From Apus apus (lineage: Eukaryota; Chordata; Aves; Apodiformes; Apodidae): DNA of 64,000 nt. The stretch covers positions 43,327,659 to 43,391,658 of the forward strand of contig NC_067283.1 in the NCBI RefSeq assembly GCF_020740795.1. The letters run 5' to 3'. Both the position numbers and the translations under genes were made by a program. Positions 27,601-37,058 of the stretch are shown piece after piece. The notes under the pieces were generated by a model. The model had not been told where the DNA came from. It saw only the letters and a list, made by a program, of their open reading frames with translations, and made no database searches. Positions within the stretch are counted from its first letter, which is position 1. Each line of letters starts with the position of its first letter.

Positions 27601-30262
27601 TCACTGCCACAGTTTTAAATAAAAAAAATTATAAACAAGTGAAATATGTTAAATATTTCCTCTGAGTCCTGAGCTTTGCTCAACTTGAAAAGACTTAAGA
27701 AATGCTGCTCATTTTGACTAGTGTTAGAAACAGACCAATAAAGCACTAACAACTTGAAGCACTAACAATTCATCAAAGCTACTGGGCTTTCTGAGTTCAT
27801 GGAAAAAAAATACGAGACTTTGTTCTTAGAAGTCTTTAGTGAACTAGGAGCTTACCCTGAATATTTTCACAACAAATGGCCTGATTGCTCAGGAGGACAC
27901 TGACAACATCCTGGAAATCAACCCTCTTTAAAAGCTATCTAGCTGAGGCGACCGTGATGAGGAACGTGCCATAATCCTTTTGAAAATTTAGCCAGCGATT
28001 CCTTACTCTGTCTCCAGACCATCTGGTGTTAAAATCCTGCAATCCTGACAGGCGACTGAAGTTGAGGATGCTTGGCACCATTTAAGCAGCACTCAGCACT
28101 CCTTCTGATCAAACCAGACAGCTAATACAGTTCAGACTAATGTGCTGCATGAGCATACAAACAAAAAAGGTTGAGGCAGAGCTATTTTAAGATTCTTACT
28201 TAGAAAACCTGTAAACTGTTACTAACGACATGTATTTTATGAATGTTAACAGATCAGAAAGTTACACACCGTGTGTCCCCGCTGCCCACACAGAACCAAG
28301 GAGGCTGCAGTTTCAAATGGGTAGGGTTGCAAAAGGCAGAGGTGGGGGGAAGATTATTTTAAACAGCTATTTTTAAGTTCAAGGAAGGGAAGAGAGGACA
28401 GAGTTACAGAACCGACGAAACTGCAGAGTGCTTTGAAAGGGAAGCCTTTGAAATTTATACTTAAAAAGAGAATGCTTTGTATAAAGATGGTGGTAAAGGC
28501 ATAACAGGAAGTTTGGAAAAAATATGGTCCAATTCTGATCAGATTGAGCTGGCAGAGCAGCAAAATATGTAAAATGTCTCAAGCTGGAAAAAGGACTACA
28601 AAGAAAAAAAGACTGAAAACACAAGTAGTTTTGAGTAACAGAACAAACACATAACATGACAATATTCAAATAGTAACATCCTTGATATGAAGTCATGAAT
28701 GCACAGAACAGTTTTCATGCAAGTAGCTAAAGAATTTTAAGTAGAATTTCTCAAAATAACATTAATTATGAGAAAAGGGTAATGAAGGAGAAAATGAAAG
28801 AGGTGAGTTTTTGAAAGCCAGGCAATCAGTAATGAGATACAACCCCTGGTACTTAAAGGATATTTGGTTAACAGATTCAGAGATGGTTTGACTGTATTAT
28901 TTTACAGTGGAATAAAGGAGGGCAGACAATATATTTGGGGGCAATGGAAGTGTATAAGAAGAGGTCTATACTGGAAGCTGAAGTGCATAACAAGAAATAA
29001 AACATACACTGAAAGACAAAGTATGAAAAGGCCTACATGACTAACGATATGTGAATGGAAGATTAACTGACCACTGATTAGTAACTTGATTACTATGGAA
29101 CCCTTTGGTTGGACACAAACAAAAGACACAGTGGGGAACTATGTTATGTCAGCCAGAACAGTGATTAACACCTATAATGAAGTCATACATTAAGGCTGTG
29201 AGTAAGTAGTTAAAAACAAGTACTAGGGATGCATGGTAAGAACATGGAACAGGTTAATTTAGGCCAGAGGAGTTATTTTGTTACACACTTGGAATAGTAA
29301 AAGGAAACAAAAGTTTAGTAGAGACATCTGGAGATCAGGTAGGCATACAGTATTAGAAAAGTGAAAAGTTAGAGCAACAGCAGATATGTTCATAATTTGA
29401 AGATGTGGTATCATATCCTGTTCGTATCAAGGATTACACAGAAGAATTATGATACAGTAGCAGAGAGGCTGACAAGCCTTACTGTCTGCTCTAAATGAAG
29501 ATACCGAATGGATAGAATGAGAAGACAGGATACTTCTGTGTACAGGTCAAGTTGCAAAGGCAGGCAAAAGCACAAGGCAGCATTATACAGACATGTGCAT
29601 CCCGGGCTCTGGGGTGCAAAGGCAGGGCAGATGACCATCAGTGTCTACATCTGCCACAGCAAATTAGATAGCAAAACACCTACGTACACAGACAGGTGCG
29701 CCATGACAACAGCCGTGCCAGGAAGGACAAGGCTCGTACGCGGCGGCTGAAGCAGCAGGGCACGGCGCTGAGGCAAGGCCTCCCGGGCGGGAGGTCTCAC
29801 GCAGCCCGTGCGCGGACGCCGCTACCCGCGCGGGGGGAGGCCAGGGCAGGCAGGCGGCCTGCGCGGCAGGGAAAACGGCGGGCAGCGTGCCCGCACGCCG
29901 CCGGAGCGCTGCGGGGGCGACGCGGGAGCGCAGCGGGCAGGCGGGACGGCCGTGCCGGGGACGCTGCGGGGCGGGGACCCGGCGGACCGCTCGGGGAAGG
30001 GAGAGCCCAGCCGGGCTCCAGCCCCGCGGCGCGGAACGGCAGACTCCCGGCGGCACACCTGCCGGTAAGGGCTGCGCCGAGCCGCTGGGGCAGCCGGGCG
30101 GGCAGAGCCTGCGGCGGCAGGGCCGGCAGCGGCAGGGCACCGCCGCGGCGCCCCATTGGCGACGCCAGGGCCCGCCCCCCGCGGAGGACACCTGAGGAGA
30201 GGGCGAGGGTCGCCGCGGGCGCGCTCCACTCACCCTTCGCTAGAGCTCTCCTCCTCGGCCAT
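3548..30262 (-). CDS. ABHD5: ABHD5 (CGI-58), complete coding region, 7 exons
   Basis: Lipid-droplet protein of the alpha/beta-hydrolase fold that co-activates the triglyceride lipase ATGL (PNPLA2); loss causes Chanarin-Dorfman syndrome in humans (family knowledge). CDS is complement(join(3548..3637, 5956..6142, 6679..6790, 10373..10527, 13395..13767, 14044..14129, 30234..30262)), 1032 nt, 343 residues; human is 349. All junctions are GT-AG and phases match. Visible: Trp-rich lipid-droplet anchor (W13, W17, W21), HGFGGG oxyanion-type loop at 76-81, GHNLGG elbow at 145-150 with Asn147 in place of the catalytic Ser, RKYSS at 228-232 (the PKA-site region in mammals), Arg291 and Gly320 at the positions linked to lipase activation in mouse, and HYVYAD (H321, D326), the HX4D motif. 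The start was chosen because it aligns with the mammalian N-terminus; an in-frame ATG at 30361 is an alternative. Confidence 0.97.
3638..5955 (-). other. ABHD5: ABHD5 intron 6
   Basis: 2.3 kb of AT-rich intron between coding exons 6 and 7. I see no repeat family that I can name and no convincing open frame. Confidence 0.9.
5956..6142 (-). CDS. ABHD5: ABHD5 coding exon 6
   Basis: 187 nt, acceptor TTGAAG (weak pyrimidine tract), donor GTAAGT at 5955. Encodes residues 252-314: [18 protein letters not shown], then [15 protein letters not shown] and a serine-rich loop. Arg291 in GARSC corresponds to mouse Arg299, reported as part of the lipase-activating surface. The exon ends on a complete codon (Ile314). 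Confidence 0.96.
6679..6790 (-). CDS. ABHD5: ABHD5 coding exon 5 (PKA-site region)
   Basis: 112 nt, acceptor TTAACAG, donor GTGAGT. Encodes residues 215-252 in part: [20 protein letters not shown] followed by an acidic stretch and [12 protein letters not shown]. The basic-Ser-Ser motif matches the site phosphorylated by PKA in mammalian ABHD5 (mouse Ser239, Ser231 here by offset). Phosphorylation itself is inferred from family knowledge. Confidence 0.96.
6791..10372 (-). other. ABHD5: ABHD5 intron 4
   Basis: 3.6 kb intron. It contains one CR1 fragment at about 6891-7345 and otherwise nothing I can assign. Short open frames around 8.1-8.5 kb have no recognisable similarity. Confidence 0.9.
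6891..7345 (-). mobile_element. CR1 LINE 3' fragment (minus orientation)
   Basis: Begins on the plus strand with the complement of the CR1 3' end (AATCACAGAATCATTCTGG, then GGTTGGAAAAGACC). It continues leftward through the end of CR1 ORF2: the minus strand encodes [19 protein letters not shown] and [11 protein letters not shown]. The second half, read in another frame, gives [20 protein letters not shown], so at least one frameshift separates the parts. It is 5'-truncated like most CR1 copies and sits in ABHD5 intron 4. Confidence 0.92.
10373..10527 (-). CDS. ABHD5: ABHD5 coding exon 4
   Basis: 155 nt, acceptor CAACAG, donor GTGAGT at 10372-10367. Encodes residues 163-215 in part, including [17 protein letters not shown] and [14 protein letters not shown], which are close to the human protein. 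Both junction codons (Arg163, Gly215) close in frame with the neighbouring exons. Confidence 0.97.
10528..13394 (-). other. ABHD5: ABHD5 intron 3
   Basis: 2.9 kb intron with no feature I can identify. Open frames here are short and unlike any family I know. Confidence 0.9.
13395..13767 (-). CDS. ABHD5: ABHD5 coding exon 3 (hydrolase core with Asn elbow)
   Basis: 373 nt, acceptor CTTCAG, donor GTATGT. Encodes Cys39 to Arg163 (last codon split). It holds [10 protein letters not shown], the [12 protein letters not shown] strand and loop, [12 protein letters not shown], and LGHNLGG, where Asn147 replaces the usual serine nucleophile. This replacement is a hallmark of ABHD5 against its active paralogue ABHD4. 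Confidence 0.97.
14044..14129 (-). CDS. ABHD5: ABHD5 coding exon 2 (Trp-rich lipid-droplet anchor)
   Basis: 86 nt, acceptor TATAG at the high end, donor GTAAGT at 14043-14038. It completes Gly10 and encodes residues 11-38 plus one base of Cys39. It carries [14 protein letters not shown], the tryptophan-rich segment needed for lipid-droplet binding in mammals, then [11 protein letters not shown], nearly identical to human. It is separated from exon 3 by a short intron of 276 bp. Confidence 0.96.
14130..30233 (-). other. ABHD5: ABHD5 intron 1 (16.1 kb)
   Basis: Long first intron between the start-codon exon and the Trp-rich exon. Recognised contents: a short CR1 3' end at about 22607-22690, simple A-rich and T-rich runs (near 15797-15838 and 19321-19337), a C run at about 22350-22360, and the downstream half of the CpG island at about 29.69-30.23 kb. 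No alternative coding exon can be supported. Confidence 0.85.
22607..22690 (+). mobile_element. CR1 LINE 3' terminal remnant
   Basis: About 85 bp matching the CR1 3' end in plus orientation: AACTAGATAATCTTCAAGAT, then CCCTTCCAACCCAAACCATT, ending in the degenerate ATTCTATG-type tandem (TTCTATGGTTCCATGATTCTATG). It is strongly 5'-truncated and lies in ABHD5 intron 1. Confidence 0.88.
30234..30262 (-). CDS. ABHD5: ABHD5 coding exon 1 (start codon exon)
   Basis: Encodes only nine codons, an acidic-serine leader starting MAEEESSSE, plus two bases of Gly10. The donor GTGAGT reads on the minus strand at 30233-30228. The ATG has G at -3 and G at +4. It lies inside a CpG island. The short acidic start resembles the mammalian MAAEEEE leader but is several residues shorter, which accounts for most of the length difference from human. 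Confidence 0.93.
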
Positions 30263-30474
30263 GGCAGCGGCGCGGCGGCGGCCGGGCGCTGACAGCAGCG
30301 GGACGGCGGCGGCGGCGGCCGGCAGGGCAGCGAGGGACAGCGCGGCGACGGCACCGGCCATCACGGGCTCCGCCCGCCCGCCGCTGCGTCATCCCCGCGG
30401 CCGCCACCCACACCATAGAGCGGGGCGGCCGCCCGCGGCCAGAGCGCCGCCTCGCGCGGCGGGGGCGGGGCCCG

Positions 30475-30514
30475 GCTGCCAACCGCTGCCAACGGCTGCC
30501 CACCGCTGCCCGCG
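30475..30514. repeat. Four-unit 10-bp tandem repeat in the ABHD5 promoter
   Basis: Four consecutive 10-mers in register: GCTGCCAACC, GCTGCCAACG, GCTGCCCACC, GCTGCCCGCG. The fourth is the most diverged. It lies about 210-250 bp upstream of the ABHD5 start codon, inside the CpG island. Confidence 0.85.
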
Positions 30515-30900
30515 CGCCCCGCGGGGAGGGGGTGGCGGGGGTCGGGTCCGCCCGGGCGGGGACGAGCGCCCGGGCCCTGCCCAGCCGCCCGGCTGGGGCC
30601 CCCCGCCCGCCAAGGGGGGCCGCGGCTTCCGGGGCAGGCCGAGAGAAGGGCCTCTGCCCTGCCGGCTTCGCCGCTGGGCTGCGGCGCCCCCAGGTCTGCG
30701 CTGGGCGGGTGTGCTTGCCGCTGTCTCCCCGCCGTGTAGCGTAACGGCCCCGGGAGGGGGCGAAGCCTCGGAGCCCGCGGAGAGGAGGGGTAACGGCTCG
30801 AGCAAGAGTCTCAGCCGATCCACAGACGGGCCGTTGGCCAGCTTGGCCTAGCAGGGCCCACAGAGATGGCAGCGCCGTTGAGCACCATGTTCTCGGGTTA

Positions 30901-31378
30901 ATAGAATCACAGAACGGTTTGGGTTGGAAGGGACCTTAAAGATCATCTGGTTCCAATCCCTCTGCCATGGGCAGGGACACCTCCCACTAGACCAGGTTCT
31001 TCAACATCCAACCTGGCCTTGAACACTTCCAGGGAGGGGGCAGCTACAGTCTCCCTGGGCAACCCCTTGCAGTGTCTCACCACCCTCCTAGTGAAGAATT
31101 TCTTCCTAATGTCTAAGCCTACCCTCTTTCAGCTTGAAACCACTCCCTCTTGTTCTATCACTTCAAGGCCTTGTAGAAAGTCCCTCCCCAGCTTTCCTGC
31201 AGCCCCTGCAGGTACTGGAAGGACCCTATGAGGTCTCTGCGGAGCCTTCTTCAGGCTGAGCAGCACCAACGCTCTCAGCCTGTCCTCACGGGAGAGGTGC
31301 TCCCGCCCCATGATCAGCTTTGTGGCCCTCGCTCCAACAGGCTCACGTCCTTCCTGTGTTCAGGGCCCCAACTTCAGG
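30901..31378 (-). mobile_element. CR1 LINE 3' fragment (minus orientation)
   Basis: Starts on the plus strand with the complement of the CR1 3' end (AATAGAATCACAGAACGGTT, then TGGGTTGGAAGGGACCTTAA) and runs through the complement of the ORF2 end to GGGCCCCAACTTCAGG. About 480 bp, 5'-truncated, no intact frame. It lies just outside the ABHD5 CpG island. Confidence 0.93.
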
Positions 31379-34300
31379 TTTGTGGTTTGTGTTTGGTATT
31401 AGATATAAGAAGCTAATTACGAGCTTTGGATGCAGCTTAAATAGTATCTGTCCTGACAACCATGCAAGTAGAACACCTACTGAGATTTTAACTTTCAGGT
31501 GTTTTGAAAGACTTAAGTGCAGCCATGCCCGCGGGAAGGAGAATGCTGGGCAAAGGGATGTGCTTGTTTTAGACAGCATTTCGCCTCATGATTCAGGTTG
31601 CGTTATTCAGCTGCATAAGAGCTACATTTGTATTGAACAATCAACAAACTGATTGAAATAAAGCAACAAGGTGCAGTGAGTAGAAGGAATGGCAAGAAGT
31701 TTTTAAGTCTTACATTTTTTCTCTGAATTTTGCCACTGAGCTGAAGCACTTCAGAAAAACAGATGGAAGACTGATTACTGTTTCTTTTAGTTTCTGAAAT
31801 CATGTGATAAAAGGCAGAAGGTGAATGTGGTAATAGCTGAAATTATTCTCAGCTAAAACCATTATGAAATTTTAAGAACAGTAATTGTTGAGATTACACA
31901 ATCTCAGTTAAAGTTTGTTTGGCTGTGTCACAAGGGTTTGGCAATCTGACATTTTACTCTAGAGAGTGTATTTATTTTTTATTATTGCTCTGAAAGATTT
32001 TATTTACTAAAAATATGACTATAAGTGCAGAAGTATGTGATTGCTGGCAAACATTTGCAATGGTGTTCTCTAGAATTTGCAAGCAGCCTGAAACAATAGC
32101 TCCAAATGCCATCATTTTTTTTTCTTCCTATTTTCAGTGAAAAAGTAAGTTTGAAACCTCATAAGCAGGATTTATGCCCTACTCCTGGAACACATAATTA
32201 CCGCTGTGATTTTAATTCAGTAGGGCTCACACAGTCACTTGTTTAATAATGTAAGTGTGTAAGTAGCCCACTCTCACTTAGCAGCCCCTCTTTCTCTTAC
32301 TTTTTCAGCCTTTGATAGAAATTACTCCGTTTCTTTAGAACTGATTTGATGACATGGATAAATCAGTTGTATTTCTGTGCATGAAGAAATGACTGCAACA
32401 GTGCTGATAGAAAAAAGAGGGCCATGCATCAGTTGACTGATGTGGAATTTTAAGTGAATGAAGGAGAGCTCTATCATAGTGAGAAGCAAATAGGTCAGAT
32501 GAGTATTTACATTTTTCTATTTTAGAGAACTTTCTGGACAATGAAAATGTCTCTGACTCTTAAGGGAATGGTCCCTGCCAGTGTTTAGTCTCCCACTTCT
32601 TTATGTTGATTTCTAATGGGACTGCATCTGGCCCTCTTTATTTAATTAGTTTAATGATTTTCCCTTTAATTAAAGGTTGCTTTTGTAAACCAGAATTTTA
32701 TTTTTATATTCCATCATCTAATGTAAGTAAGGTTAAAGTAGAGAGACTTTCTTCTCTCACAGTGACAAAATTTTAAAAAATTTTACAGATACCTGCTCAG
32801 TTTGTTGTTATTCTTTCAGCTTCCTTTGTTAAATTACAAACATATTTTTCTGCTAGCATCAGAAGAAAAAACAAATTCTCTTTGGTGGGAGAAGAAAAGC
32901 AACCCAGATGACCTCACAAATCATTCTGCTCCTGGACTGGCATTTAAAAAAAAAATAAAATCAATCTTCATGCTAGAGAAAAGACTCCATGTGACATTAC
33001 GGAAGTTTGAGCAAGCCATCTTGCTCACTCTGGATTTCACCTAATAACTTGGAGGCTATCTGTTTTAGAGGTCAGTTCACAGTAAGTATCATTGTTCTTA
33101 GCTGTCTAAGATTTGGGGTTTTGGTCTATGCCAATATCCTTCAAATACACAGAATTTCTATGTTATAAGTTTTATGCTTGTGATCCTACTTTTGATCCAA
33201 CAGGAATCGCTACTTTTCAGCTAGAGATTGTGACTTATTGAAACATGAAAAGAGAGCAGTAGTGCTCATCACCCACGTATTTTATAACAACCCACTTAAT
33301 TAACTACTTCTCCAAACTGCATCACAAATTGATTTCTAAAATCAGTCTGAGCAAAAATCACGGAGGAGGCTGACCAGGCCAAGTATGTACAGACTGAGGG
33401 AAAAGGTTGTTTATGCTTGTTATTTATGTGAAAGTGATAAAACCGGCAGCTTGGTGAAGGGAGCATCGTATACCATGCCTATTCTGATTTGGTAGCAAGA
33501 GCTAAGAAGGCACCCCAGCTCACAAACAAATGGGCTCACATCAGCTGCATCCTGTGGTGCTTCAGCAAGCACGTAATTAGTACCATACAGCCCCTACAGG
33601 CCCATTGTTTCTTGTTCTTGCAGATCCTTTTCCTCTGAATGTCTGCTCCACGTGTTCTCTGTTTTAGTTCAGTTCCAGCTGAAAACTTGAGCCTTGCATC
33701 CCAGGTAGCCCAGGTCAAAAAGGAGAGCCACCTTATTTTGACATTTTGCAGGGACTCAGGATAACAAGGAAAAAGCAGAATAAAACTGGTTGATTTCTGC
33801 AGATTAACCTGTTCATGATGGCAAGAGGAAGCCACCCATGATAGGATGTCTGTAGGATCTCCTATCCATGCCTTGCTGTCACTGGAGGACTTAGCTATCT
33901 ACCATGCCTGTTCAGGGGAAAAGCCTAATGTTTGTCAGCTGTCTCAGGGTCTGAAGCTGCAGGTGTTGGAGCTAGCTGTGGCTGAGCATGTCAGTCGTTG
34001 GTAGAGCCTGGAGATACACGTTATTGGAGCATTGTTTGGAAGTGATCTCATGATAGTATAGCACATTGGGCAGTGTTCTAGAAAGGGGGAAGAGTGAGCT
34101 GTAGGGAGCTTCCAAACTGTGTGGGATTGGGTCCAAAGAAGTATTGGCAAGAGGGGAGAAGCTGCATGCCTCTAAGCAAAAAGCAAGTGGCAAATGGAAC
34201 ATCTTCATTGCTTGGAATCTGAATGGTGAGTGCGTTTTCCTGCTATGTCAGGTGCTCCCCTCCAAGCTGGAGTAGAAGTCTACGACCATGACAGCATGCT

Positions 34301-36129
34301 TGTTATGTTCCCAGTGTGACTGCTCATGTTACCCTGTTTCCTAGACACATTTGGGTGTGGGAAAGGAGTTTAAAATCAGTATAGGTTGTCCAGGAAGTGT
34401 TCAACTATTTGGAGGTCCTCCTTCACATGAATTTTGCCCACATCCCAGCTACCATGACTCTCCCTCTGGTGAGCATAAGGAGGCTGTTTCTACAGATACC
34501 CAAAGTAATGGAAGCTGTGAGAGGTGTTGGTGATCCAGAGACCCTGCTCAAAGTAAGGCTAGTGTTTTGCTATGGTCTTCTTGCCTGAGGCCTGCTCTGC
34601 ATAGGGAAACAATCTCAGCCTCTTGTTCTTTTAGTTTTGCTGTGCAGGAGAACAAGCCTTCTTCTGTGTCTTCTAAGACTCATGTCTGATCCTGCACTGG
34701 GAGCAGGCTGCCTGTGGACTGGGAAACCTATAACATTGTGGCCATGACTGAAAAGGGACAGTCCTGGAGTGAATGGGTGAGGCAAACAAGAGTCTCTGTG
34801 AGTCTGGCACTTGAATAAAAGAGGTGCAGTTGAGGAGCTGCAAGAAAGTTCCACTGGTTACTTCACCAGGGTCCTATCATGTAAGCAAAGTAAATACCAG
34901 TCCTGGCTGTGTTGCTACTTACAACATCTCAGAGTGGGTTTGCATCTCAGAGCCCCTGTAGCACCGTTTTGAAACAGCGCCCACAGCAGTTGCAATGGGA
35001 AATTGTGTAAATTTCTGTGTGCAAGGGTCAGTCACAGGGAGGCCAAGAGACGTTTTAAGTTCTCCAAGAAGCGAGTGAACTGCAAAGAGAGGTGCCTATA
35101 TATCATTATGGAGGTACCAGTGCCAGCAACAGCTGTGGCTGTGACAGGCTGTGTTCCTAGCCAGAACTTCCATCTTGTCATACTTGGCTATTTCAGAGTG
35201 CATGACTCACATCTGATTAACCTGAAATTCCCTCCTGGATACATGAGTGGCTGGGGAGAGTGGATCGTGTTTTCAGGTGGGTGGAGGGGTGCTCCCATGA
35301 AGGGAACTGTGACTATGCCTGCCTGTGTTGTACATACTAGCTGTGAGAACCCATGCCAGTGAGACATTCAGCTGTATGAGACAGGACATCTATTTTAAGC
35401 AGTGTCCCTGTGCCACAACCTTCTGTCTTCTCTTCCTCAACTGTGAATGTGTACCTGCATGAACACAAGCTGGAGACAGGTGAGGCTTCCAGGCTTCTTG
35501 GAGAAGTGCACACCTAGCGAAGAGACAATTCTAGTTTTGATTACAACCAGTAAGAAGCGACTAGTTGAAAAGGTCAGGCTGAACATTAGATGAGACTGTC
35601 CGTGAAGCAGCACGTTTAGTTAGTGATCTGTAACACCAAAACAAGAAGTAGGATAAATGTAAACACCATGAAATTCTGGATGGCAATCTTCAGTGAACTT
35701 GAAAAATTGGAAGGTAGGGGTACCCTGGGAAGCTTGTATAACAGGTGAACAGAAAAAGTGAATTCACAGGAGTTGCTAGTTCTTCAAAGGAATAATATTA
35801 AGAGCAGAAGCACAGGTTTTCATTGTTAAGTGAAGTCAGCAACTGTAGTTAGGAAACCAGCTTGGCTAAATCACTCAAGATAAATCTGCAGGGACGGTGA
35901 AAGCACACTAAGCTATGAGGACTGAGAATAAAAGTATAACAGAAACATGGAGGAAAAAAACTTTAAAAAGGCATAAGCATGAAATTAAATGCAACTAGCA
36001 AGCAAAATAAAACCCCTACATCACTCTAGAAGCCCACTAATTATATGTGAAAGAAAGGGTTCTCTAACTGAAGTAAGAGACAACCATGGGTTGTTATTGC
36101 AAAAAAAGATCAGCGTCATGCTGGGATGT
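31379..36129. other. Intergenic, no gene recognised
   Basis: 4.7 kb between a CR1 fragment and the first solo LTR. The left half is AT-rich. The part from about 33.8 to 35.5 kb is less AT-rich and has a 119-codon open frame at 35003-35362 that resembles no family I know. I see no splice-flanked exon and no RNA gene. Confidence 0.7.
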
Positions 36130-36538
36130 TGTCCTGGTTTGAGCCAGGATGAAGTCAATTTTACTGATTTTTATTTCCCGCCCCGCCCCCCCCCCCCCCA
36201 GTAACCTTTCTTTTAACTAGCAGCAGAGTGTTCCAACTCAGACTGATAATGGTGGAATGTTTTTCTAACTGCTGGGGCTTCAAGGTCGCACCTTCACTCT
36301 GCCGGCTCAGACACTACGGGGAGATCTGTGACCCTCCCATAGGAGGCTGAGTTAGACAGACAGCAAAGTTAGCCAGAGATACTCCATTCCATGTATCTAC
36401 GTAAGCTCAGAGGAAGGTCAGAGATCACAGAAGACAACTTCCTTCCTGCTGCTTCTTTCCTTCTCTTCCATCCATGGCCGATGTCCAGTGAGGACTCTGT
36501 CCATCCAGCACCGTCGACCCCCAGGCTCAAACGGTGAC
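36130..36538 (+). mobile_element. Solo LTR of an avian endogenous retrovirus, internally deleted (copy A)
   Basis: Starts TGTCCTGGTTTGAGCCAGGA and ends CAAACGGTGAC (or GACG). It is flanked by an exact direct repeat GGATGT at 36124-36129 and 36539-36544, read as 5 or 6 bp depending on whether the last base belongs to the LTR. It is closely similar to the inverted copy at 42053-42753 but lacks about 300 bp of the middle and right part (junction at 36528/36529). It carries a pyrimidine tract that has become almost pure C (about 36180-36199). No viral gene is present. Assignment to an endogenous-retrovirus LTR rests on the TG start, the target duplication and recalled avian LTR consensus. Confidence 0.82.
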
Positions 36539-36699
36539 GGATGTATTATGATGATCAGAGTTTGCAAGATTTGGCAAGGAATTGTGCTTTGCTTAGTAGT
36601 TGTAAAGCTAGTTTTGGATGTTGCATGCGAGGAAGGATGTGGACCACCTGCAGAGCAACCAAAACGTCAAGGGGCCTAGAGGAAATACTGAATTATTTC

Positions 36700-37058
36700 A
36701 GATTGGTTAATTAAGCAAGATGAAGATGAGTGGGAGAATGACAACAGTCCACAAGTATGTGAGAGGTTACTGAAGAAATGGAAATAACCTGTTTTCTATG
36801 TCCACCAGAGCAGAAATTGCAACCAGGATATTTTAGGTTAAACATTAGGACAAATGTTTTTCAAGGGTAGAGGTACTGTAAAAAAATTGCCAGTGGTATG
36901 GCTGGGGTATGTCATTGAGGTCTTTAAGAACAGGCTATGTGCATACCTTCCATAAACAGAAATTAAGTAGGTGTAGTGGAGCTGCCTGGAGGCAGGGAGG
37001 CTGTCAATATGACTTTTTGAGGACCTTTCAGCCCTATGTTATCCTCCTCGTGATCCTG
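36700..37058 (+). mobile_element. Old CR1 LINE 3' fragment (plus orientation)
   Basis: Diverged match to the CR1 3' region: TTTAGGTTAAACATTAGGAC, later GAGGTCTTTAAGAACAGGCT, then GCCTGGAGGCAGGGAGG, and CCTTTCAGCCCTATGTTATC near the end. Many small deletions; no coding capacity. It probably belongs to an older CR1 subfamily than the copies at 30.9 and 60.2 kb. The left edge is uncertain by about 100 bp. Confidence 0.78.

Larger units (their letters stand above)
29690..30850. promoter_or_regulatory. ABHD5: CpG island over ABHD5 exon 1
   Basis: A sharp change from AT-rich sequence to dense CG dinucleotides begins near 29.69 kb and ends near 30.85 kb, covering the ABHD5 start. The side upstream of the gene (above 30262) has GC-box-like GGGGGCGGGGC at about 30458-30470 and an ATF/CRE-like TGCGTCAT at 30385-30392. 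An ATTGG (inverted CCAAT) at about 30155 lies downstream of the start, so it is not a standard core position for ABHD5. No TATA box is seen. The transcription start was not located. Confidence 0.85.

Noticed and set aside
30151-30160. ATTGG box as a CCAAT element for ABHD5
   Set aside because: It sits about 100 bp downstream of the ABHD5 start codon, in intron 1, so it cannot be the usual upstream element of that promoter.
29797-30851. Several open frames of 100-230 codons on both strands around 30 kb
   Set aside because: They are Arg/Pro/Gly/Ala-rich translations of the CpG island in wrong frames. Few stop codons are expected at this GC content, and none has splice or protein support.
31019-31311. 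Short open frames on both strands near 31.1 kb
   Set aside because: They fall inside a CR1 fragment and are explained by it.
35003-35362. 119-codon plus-strand frame
   Set aside because: No recognisable motif and no gene structure around it; likely a chance frame in a less AT-rich stretch.
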